Below, one piece after another: positions 42,376-47,097 of a stretch of 47,097 nucleotides of DNA; positions within the stretch are counted from its first letter, which is position 1, and each line of letters opens with the position of its first letter. This DNA comes from an uncultured Alphaproteobacteria bacterium (lineage in GTDB: Bacteria > Pseudomonadota > Alphaproteobacteria > RF32 > CAG-239), in NCBI GenBank assembly GCA_944391465.1, contig CALXTS010000013.1, positions 1 to 47,097 on the forward strand, in the 5' to 3' direction. The notes below the pieces were generated by a model. That model had not been told where the DNA came from, did no database searches, and saw nothing but the letters and a program-made list of their open reading frames with translations. The position numbers and the translations under genes are program-made.

Positions 42376-43872
42376 TTAGTTAAGGTTAATAATTCCGCGG
42401 GAAAAGGCATAAATTGCCCAAATTGCAATGATAATCAGTAAAATGGCCAATCCTTTTTCCTTTTCCTCAAAAGCGCAAATATTAGGATTATTTTGTTTAC
42501 GCGCCCAGATATATATGGGGATACCAAGTGCAATGATAATATCTGCCAATAACAGATATTTTAGTCCGGCTGCATAAATCAACCAGATTGCATAAAAGGC
42601 ACCGAGCATTGAAGTAATTAATGCGGCGGAGCGTTTTGTTATAATATTTTCCGGATATTCTCCGTCTTCACATATTTTCCAGAGATAAGCGCATGATGTA
42701 AAATATGCCGGAAGAACCATAACACTGGTTATGCTGAGCATGGTGTTCCATGCATTGTTAGAAAAATAAACCAGTAGTAAAAATAACTGCATGGCTATAC
42801 TGGTTACCCATAAAGAAACCGAAGGTGAGCCGTTTTTATTTTCAGTTGCAAATTCTTTGGGAAATGTTCCGTTTTCTGCTGCAGCTTGCGGAATTTGTGC
42901 GGTTACCAGTGTCCAGGCTAACCAGCTGGTTAAAACAGAAACCAGTAATCCTATATTCATTACCCAAGCGCCCCACGGACCAACAATTTTTTCTAGTATT
43001 CCGGCTGTTGATGGGTTGGAGATATTCGCTATTTCACTTTGGTTAAGGTAGCCAAACGGCAATAAAGACAATAGCACATAAATTGCTAAACAGCTTGCAA
43101 AACCCAAAAGTGTAGCTTTGCCTATTTCTGCATTGTTTTTTGCTCGGTTTGACATAACAACAGCCCCCTCAATTCCGATGAATGCCCATAATGTAACCAA
43201 CATCGTGCTTTTAATTTGAGTGCTTAGACTTCCGAGTTTGGCTTGTGTTGCAATGTTTTCACCCCAAAAATCGAAGTCAAAAAGAGGAGCTTTGAAAACA
43301 AAAAACATGATTATAATAAATAGTATCAAAGGGACGATTTTTACGATTGTTCCGATGAGATTGATGAAACTGGCCTGTTTGACACCTTTTAAAACCAGAA
43401 AATTAAATCCCCAGATGATTAATGAACCTCCGATAATTGATGCAAGATTGTTTCCACCGGCAAAATATGGTGGGAAAAAATAATTTAGAGCATCCATGGT
43501 AATTACAGCATAACCGACATTGCCACATACTTGACAAAGCCAGTAAGACCAACCGATTGTAAAACCGACATAAGGTCCAAAACCGGCTCGGGCATAAGAG
43601 TAGATACCTGTTGTGAGATCCGGTTTTGCTGAAGATAAAATACTGAATGTTTTTGCAATAAAGTAAATGCCGATACCTGTAATCAGCCAAGCTAATAAAA
43701 CAGCTCCGGCGGAGGCTCCTGCCGCCATATTTTGCGGCAAACTGTAAATTCCACCACCTAACATTGAACTTACAACAATAGCGGCGAGGGCAAAGACACC
43801 TAAACCATTAGGATTATCTTTTGGGGTGGAGACAGCAGAGCTTGAAGAAACCGATGTTTTTTTATCTGCCAT
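42376..43872 (-). CDS. aaxC: Arginine/agmatine antiporter AaxC-like (APC family)
   Basis: A 498-residue inner-membrane exchanger with about 12-13 helices. It has the APC-superfamily start LGVFALAAIVVSSMLGGGIYSLPQNMAAGAS and the helix 6 region TLWAFIGIEGAVVMSNRAKN of basic amino acid/polyamine antiporters. AAAGGA precedes the ATG. It lies 68 nt downstream of a pyruvoyl-dependent arginine decarboxylase in the same direction, the gene pair of the Chlamydia Aax system. Arginine import in exchange for agmatine would consume protons inside the cell. An arginine/ornithine exchanger (ArcD type) is the alternative on sequence alone; the neighbour favours agmatine. Confidence 0.85.
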   Translation of the reverse strand: MADKKTSVSSSSAVSTPKDNPNGLGVFALAAIVVSSMLGGGIYSLPQNMAAGASAGAVLLAWLITGIGIYFIAKTFSILSSAKPDLTTGIYSYARAGFGPYVGFTIGWSYWLCQVCGNVGYAVITMDALNYFFPPYFAGGNNLASIIGGSLIIWGFNFLVLKGVKQASFINLIGTIVKIVPLILFIIIMFFVFKAPLFDFDFWGENIATQAKLGSLSTQIKSTMLVTLWAFIGIEGAVVMSNRAKNNAEIGKATLLGFASCLAIYVLLSLLPFGYLNQSEIANISNPSTAGILEKIVGPWGAWVMNIGLLVSVLTSWLAWTLVTAQIPQAAAENGTFPKEFATENKNGSPSVSLWVTSIAMQLFLLLVYFSNNAWNTMLSITSVMVLPAYFTSCAYLWKICEDGEYPENIITKRSAALITSMLGAFYAIWLIYAAGLKYLLLADIIIALGIPIYIWARKQNNPNICAFEEKEKGLAILLIIIAIWAIYAFSRGIINLN

Positions 43873-43900
43873 GTTTTTTTCCTTTATGATGTTAGAAAGT

Positions 43901-43933
43901 GACAGTCATTACAGATAATTTGTAATGACTGTC
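43901..43933 (-). other. Intercistronic hairpin between aaxB and aaxC
   Basis: GACAGTCATTACA (43901-43913) pairs perfectly, 13 bp, with TGTAATGACTGTC (43921-43933), 7-nt loop. No T-run follows on the minus strand. It may reduce, protect or process the aaxC part of the mRNA, or bind a protein as DNA. Confidence 0.6.
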
Positions 43934-43940
43934 TGATGTT

Positions 43941-44525
43941 TTATAATTTAGCAGGTTCTGCGTGTTCAAAATTCAAAAATCCCATGGCTGTCAGGCTGTA
44001 TCCAAACTGTTGAGTAATATTGACGTAGTTGTGCCACATTTGGAATTCTGAATGTTTTTCAACACCACGGATTGATAATTCGTGATTTAATGATTTGTTT
44101 AACCACATTTCAGCGTGTCCTTTGGCGATATCGTCATCAATTTGGGTGTCAAAGAATTCAACGTATTCTGCAGCCCATCCTCCGATAAGTTCGCCGTTTT
44201 TATCTTTTCCCCAGCAAACACCTAAACCGGTAGCTATTGCTTTGTGTTCATCACGGCTGGCTCCGTGTCCGGCCATAATTACTTCCAGAACAGCACCATG
44301 TTTAAACTGACTAACTATTTTATCGTTAATCGGAACAATTTTCCCGAATAATTCTTTAGGCAAAACGGATGTGTAAGGAACAACATTGAAGTTTTCAATT
44401 TTAGCCTGTAGTAGGGCTGAGTCGTAGCAGAAAGTTTCAAAAGGTTGTGGCGGAATTCCATCATCTGCTTGTCCTGCGCCACCGGTTATAAAAGCAAAAG
44501 TCGGGTAACGAACACCTTGAGTCAT
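43941..44525 (-). CDS. aaxB: Pyruvoyl-dependent arginine decarboxylase AaxB-like
   Basis: Converts arginine to agmatine and CO2, consuming a proton. The 194-residue proenzyme self-cleaves at a Thr-Ser pair, the Ser becoming the pyruvoyl group; here VVPYTSVLP places it at Thr52-Ser53, the positions recalled for Chlamydia pneumoniae AaxB. Other family features: [33 protein letters not shown] before the cleavage site, and [24 protein letters not shown] after it. Start 44525 is set by AAGGAG; the longer frame from 44576 is unsupported. With the antiporter downstream it makes an acid-resistance or arginine-scavenging module. Confidence 0.92.
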   Translation of the reverse strand: MTQGVRYPTFAFITGGAGQADDGIPPQPFETFCYDSALLQAKIENFNVVPYTSVLPKELFGKIVPINDKIVSQFKHGAVLEVIMAGHGASRDEHKAIATGLGVCWGKDKNGELIGGWAAEYVEFFDTQIDDDIAKGHAEMWLNKSLNHELSIRGVEKHSEFQMWHNYVNITQQFGYSLTAMGFLNFEHAEPAKL

Positions 44526-44700
44526 TCTCTTTCTCCTTAAAATATTATGTTTGATGGTTTGAGTTGAAGGTTGCAAAGATATAATTCAACTGTATAAATA
44601 CCTAATCAGGTTCTAAGGATTTTCAAGGAAGGTGTGTTGGTTTTTTTAATATTTGGTATGAAAGTTTTTTATTAGATTGGGAGCGTAAGATATTAGTAAA

Positions 44701-44728
44701 AGAAATCCCCCTGAAAAGGGGGATTTCT
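44701..44728 (-). terminator. Terminator of the Cys-rich repeat gene
   Basis: AGAAATCCCCC (44701-44711) pairs perfectly with GGGGGATTTCT (44718-44728), 6-nt loop. On the minus strand T-rich sequence follows; the stop codon at 44740 is 11 bp away. Confidence 0.85.
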
Positions 44729-44739
44729 TTATTTAATTT

Positions 44740-46776
44740 TTATATTATATCTCCACTTATATGAGTTGTCTCTCCCATTGCACTAATCGCATCAAAGCAA
44801 AAGTAAATTGCGGCGCTGCTTGCTTTTTCTTCAGGACTATCATATAATCCGATATAATAAGGTCCTTGTTCTGTGTTTCCGCACGTTGAGCGACATGTAA
44901 CCCATATGTGACACTCTTTTTCTTCAGGATAACATGTTATATCTCGCGGATATTGGAAATCATAACCTTTATCCCATTCACAACTGGATATTCCGCAGGC
45001 TTGAATATATCCGCTTTTAATTGTTGAATTATATGTTCCGCAATTAATACCATCATTACAAATTTTTGTGTTATTAAGAACTACTTGCGTGCTTGTTAAT
45101 TCAACACTTTCCCATTCATAGCAATGACCACTTGCTCTGGAAATTGTAGTATCAACAAATTCCATATTTTTTAATCCCATATATCCGTCTTTATAATAGA
45201 CATCTCCACCTTCAATCGTGAAGTTTTCTAAGAAAAGCTCTCCATCCATAATGAATCTACCTCCGCTTTGGATTCTCATGGTTACTTTACTATCGCTTTC
45301 CGTACAAGAAGATATATCTGAGAAATATGAAGGGCCAACGATTGACTGCATTCCGGCGTATACACTAACTTCAGAATAAATATCAATATCATTAGTTAAT
45401 AATGTTGTTCTACCATCAAAAAAGTCAATGTTAGCAAAATCGCCCTCATCTGAAATAAAGTTAAGGTTAGAATATTTGCTTTTGATTTCTCTAATACATT
45501 TATCCAGAGCTGTTTCTGTAGTTTCACATCCTGTATGACTACTATTTGCCTCAGTTCCACTTCCACAAGTCGTACACCCACTTGCACCAGCTAATGAAAA
45601 TGTGTTTCCTGTACAGCTTGAACAATAACTTGAACCACTTCTGGAATAAGTACCGGCAGAACACGTTTTACAATAACTTGCCCCTGAATAACTATATTTT
45701 CCGGCTGGACAAGTTGAACATACGCTCGCACCTGAATAACTATATTTCCCAGCTGGACAAGTTGAACATGAACTTGCTCCTGAAGAACTGTATTTTCCTG
45801 CTGGGCAACTTGTACACGAGCTAGCTCCGGCACTTGAATAAGTTCCTGCTGAGCAACTGTTACAATAACTAGCTTTGGCAGAACTATATTTTCCGGCTGA
45901 ACAACTCGTGCAACTTGAAGCTCCGGCATTAGAATAAGTTCCCGCCCTACAATCTAAGCATTTTGATGAGCCTGCCGTTGAGTAGGTTCCTGCCTGACAT
46001 TGGCTACATATACTCGCTCCCGCCGCAGAATAACTTCCTGCCGGACATTGGCTACATGTACTTGCTCCTGCTGCGGAATAACTTCCTGCCGGGCAGGGTG
46101 TTTTATTTATGCCATCACAAGTGCTCCCTGCCGGACACTGCGTACAACTGTTGCCATCCTTATAATAACCTGCTTTACACGATTCCAAATTAAACTTTGA
46201 TTCCGTATATGGATCAATTGCCTTACATGTTGAACAATCTTCAGCATTAGTCGGACAACTTCCCGTCGCCCAGTCTGATGGACATGCGCATAAATAACAA
46301 GTTCCATCTTTTCCTGTCGCATTTTGTGATGTACATTCATACTTGTTTGAAGTATAGCTTGATTTACTATCCTCTCCAATCCAAGTAGAGTTTTGAACAT
46401 TACATGTATTCAAAACACAGGTTGAATACGAGGTTCCGGCACTATCCGTGCATGCGTTGGATAAGGATTCACAAAGTTTTCCATCTCCTTGATGCGAGGC
46501 TATTGTATATTGAAATTTTGATTTATCACAAGAACAAGATTTATAACAAGTTAATCCACCTCGTGTGAATTGCCCCGTACAAGTTTGGTTTGTGGCTTTT
46601 TCTACACCTCCGTAAGTGGCGCAAGTAACTTCTACCTTATCACGCCCACCATCTTGGTTGCGTGTCCCATATGATCCTTGATATCTTGGTAAATATTGGA
46701 GTGCGGCCTGTGCATATGAAAAACAAAATATTCCCGCCGCTACTATACTTAAATATAAAAGATTGCGCTTCTGCAT
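44740..46776 (-). CDS. Secreted Cys-rich repeat protein (ephrin-receptor/GCC2-GCC3 like)
   Basis: A 678-residue exported protein. Start 46776 has GAGGAGG 6 nt upstream and gives the signal MQKRNLLYLSIVAAGIFCFSYAQA; the longer frame to 46923 covers the leader and promoter. An N-terminal Cys-rich part (about 50-227) precedes eleven 16-residue repeats (228-403) of pattern CxAGxYSxAGASxCxx, three Cys per unit, resembling eukaryotic GCC2/GCC3 and ephrin-receptor repeats. A C-terminal domain (about 425-678) has fewer Cys and may be beta-helical. Disulfides imply folding outside the cytoplasm. No membrane anchor or sorting signal is seen. A surface or host-contact role is inference. Confidence 0.85.
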   Translation of the reverse strand: MQKRNLLYLSIVAAGIFCFSYAQAALQYLPRYQGSYGTRNQDGGRDKVEVTCATYGGVEKATNQTCTGQFTRGGLTCYKSCSCDKSKFQYTIASHQGDGKLCESLSNACTDSAGTSYSTCVLNTCNVQNSTWIGEDSKSSYTSNKYECTSQNATGKDGTCYLCACPSDWATGSCPTNAEDCSTCKAIDPYTESKFNLESCKAGYYKDGNSCTQCPAGSTCDGINKTPCPAGSYSAAGASTCSQCPAGSYSAAGASICSQCQAGTYSTAGSSKCLDCRAGTYSNAGASSCTSCSAGKYSSAKASYCNSCSAGTYSSAGASSCTSCPAGKYSSSGASSCSTCPAGKYSYSGASVCSTCPAGKYSYSGASYCKTCSAGTYSRSGSSYCSSCTGNTFSLAGASGCTTCGSGTEANSSHTGCETTETALDKCIREIKSKYSNLNFISDEGDFANIDFFDGRTTLLTNDIDIYSEVSVYAGMQSIVGPSYFSDISSCTESDSKVTMRIQSGGRFIMDGELFLENFTIEGGDVYYKDGYMGLKNMEFVDTTISRASGHCYEWESVELTSTQVVLNNTKICNDGINCGTYNSTIKSGYIQACGISSCEWDKGYDFQYPRDITCYPEEKECHIWVTCRSTCGNTEQGPYYIGLYDSPEEKASSAAIYFCFDAISAMGETTHISGDII
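45568..46095 (-). repeat. Eleven tandem 48-bp coding repeats
   Basis: The first Cys of each unit recurs every 16 residues from 228 to 388, with no gap or insertion, and a degenerate twelfth unit begins at 404. Adjacent units such as CPAGKYSYSGAS are nearly identical in DNA, which points to recent unit duplication and likely length variation between strains. Confidence 0.9.
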
Positions 46777-46796
46777 GGCCGTCCTCCTCAATAATA

Positions 46797-46901
46797 AAAA
46801 GAGGTAACATACAACAGAAAGACTTTCGGTGGCGCCGAAAATTCCTGAAAGTCTGGTGTAATATGCGGTTTTAGACTTTATTCCGTTGCATGTTACTCTT
46901 T
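46797..46901 (-). ncRNA. Structured 5' leader RNA, copy B (complete)
   Basis: The leader between promoter and ribosome-binding site folds well by hand. A closing stem joins 46895-46883 with 46817-46805: 13 pairs, two G-U, extendable by six more pairs around one bulged base. Inside, AGACTTTC (46854-46847) can pair with AAAGTCT upstream (46879-46873) or with GAAAGTCT downstream (46827-46820), so two folds exclude each other. A third hairpin pairs 46840-46835 with 46829-46824. The 18-nt loop (46872-46855) is identical in copy A. No known riboswitch class is recognised. Confidence 0.65.
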
Positions 46902-46957
46902 TAATATATCTCACTTCATGCAACTAGTCAACCTATAATTTTATTGGGAGGACAAAA
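46836..46957. repeat. Direct repeat, promoter plus leader, copy B
   Basis: Matches 1-124 in the same orientation. The 25 bp at 46933-46957, upstream of -35, are identical to 99-123. Confidence 0.85.
46903..46931 (-). promoter_or_regulatory. Sigma-70 type promoter of leader copy B
   Basis: On the minus strand TTGACT (46931-46926), 17-bp spacer, TATATT (46908-46903). The same boxes and spacing are found in copy A at 69-97. Confidence 0.75.
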
Positions 46958-46989
46958 AAATACCCCTCTTGCGAGGGGTATTTTTTTTT
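46954..46989. terminator. Bidirectional terminator between two Cys-rich genes
   Basis: TACCCCTC (46961-46968) pairs with GAGGGGTA (46973-46980), with A- and T-runs on both sides. On the minus strand it ends the gene whose stop codon is at 46995-46997. Confidence 0.85.
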
Positions 46990-46994
46990 ACCGG

Positions 46995-47097
46995 TTATGG
47001 TGTTGCATTACAATCTTGATAAGTGCAAAAACCATCATTTGTTCCACTATTATTACATTTTATGTATATGTTTTTATTTTTTTCACAATATACACAG
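46995..47097 (-). CDS. C-terminal end of another Cys-rich protein (partial)
   Basis: Only the last 33 codons lie in the window. The translation begins CVYCEKNKNIYIKCNNSG, includes FCTYQDCNATP and then stops; five Cys in 33 residues. It runs in the same direction as the Cys-rich repeat gene and is followed by a terminator. The Cys density suggests a paralogue or relative of that protein, making a tandem array; its repeats, if any, lie beyond the right edge. Confidence 0.6.
   Translation of the reverse strand, partial: CVYCEKNKNIYIKCNNSGTNDGFCTYQDCNATP

Noticed and set aside
45568..46095. Regularly spaced repeats as a CRISPR array
   Set aside because: The units are contiguous 48-bp coding repeats in frame with no unique spacers and no cas genes.
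45396..46400. Several open frames on both strands inside the Cys-rich repeat gene
   Set aside because: They are by-products of the 48-bp periodic sequence, which keeps all frames open; they lack ribosome-binding sites and plausible protein composition.
46777..46923. Upstream extension of the Cys-rich repeat gene, open to a TTG codon at 46923
   Set aside because: It runs through the -10 box and the structured leader, and the strong GAGGAGG with signal peptide supports 46776. The same stretch in copy A contains an in-frame stop.

Overview
The window looks like chromosomal DNA of an AT-rich, Gram-negative alphaproteobacterium, probably an uncultured, fermentative, host- or gut-associated lineage. 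This is inferred from gene content, with no database search. The F1 ATP synthase genes atpHAGDC form their own operon beside priA and xerC, with no F0 genes alongside. The run dgt, SPOR protein, nagZ and the run rnr, rpmG are orders typical of the class. AdhE points to mixed-acid fermentation. Outer-membrane proteins, lipoproteins and osmoregulated periplasmic glucan genes indicate two membranes. No phage, insertion sequence or CRISPR array was seen.

Layout. Bases 1-124 carry a promoter and RNA leader pointing out of the left edge. 216-4629: a small membrane protein and the glucan operon opgG, a small gene, opgH. 4626-8855: MutT, a repeat-containing secreted protein and AdhE. 8856-12572: a lipoprotein with no leader, tRNA-Gln(CTG), a DEDD exonuclease, a hexapeptide-repeat transferase and GlmS. 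12574-15302: an outer-membrane protein and a lipoprotein hydrolase, divergent from a LysR-type regulator. 15378-17064: an ECF sigma operon with a Spy-like and a His-rich secreted protein. 17169-22589: HdeD-like protein, porin-like barrel, MscS channel and small hypotheticals. 22601-26571: a minus-strand operon for cell wall and nucleotide functions (dgt, SPOR, M50 protease, nagZ, TatA-like peptide). 26640-30915: xth, rnr, S41 protease, rpmG. 31028-39684: xerC, priA, atpHAGDC. 39779-42304: a nitroreductase and two DUF218-like proteins with look-alike promoters. 42376-44525: arginine antiporter and pyruvoyl-dependent arginine decarboxylase, as in the Chlamydia Aax system. 44740-47097: Cys-rich repeat surface proteins.

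The most unusual feature joins the two ends. The promoter and 5' leader of the Cys-rich repeat gene at the right end recur at the left edge, in the same orientation. The two copies share a 25-bp block upstream of -35, the -35 and -10 boxes with 17-bp spacing, and an RNA stem with an identical 18-nt loop. In the complete copy the leader can fold in mutually exclusive ways inside a long closing stem that ends just before the ribosome-binding site. This suggests a gene family of secreted Cys-rich repeat proteins controlled by a common, apparently undescribed, leader RNA.

Other points of note: OpgH seems to be split into a separate N-terminal domain gene and a catalytic core gene; the ECF operon begins with an ECF-type promoter of its own; and AtpD has a lysine-rich N-terminal extension of about 71 residues. 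No gene-free stretch exceeds about 300 bases.
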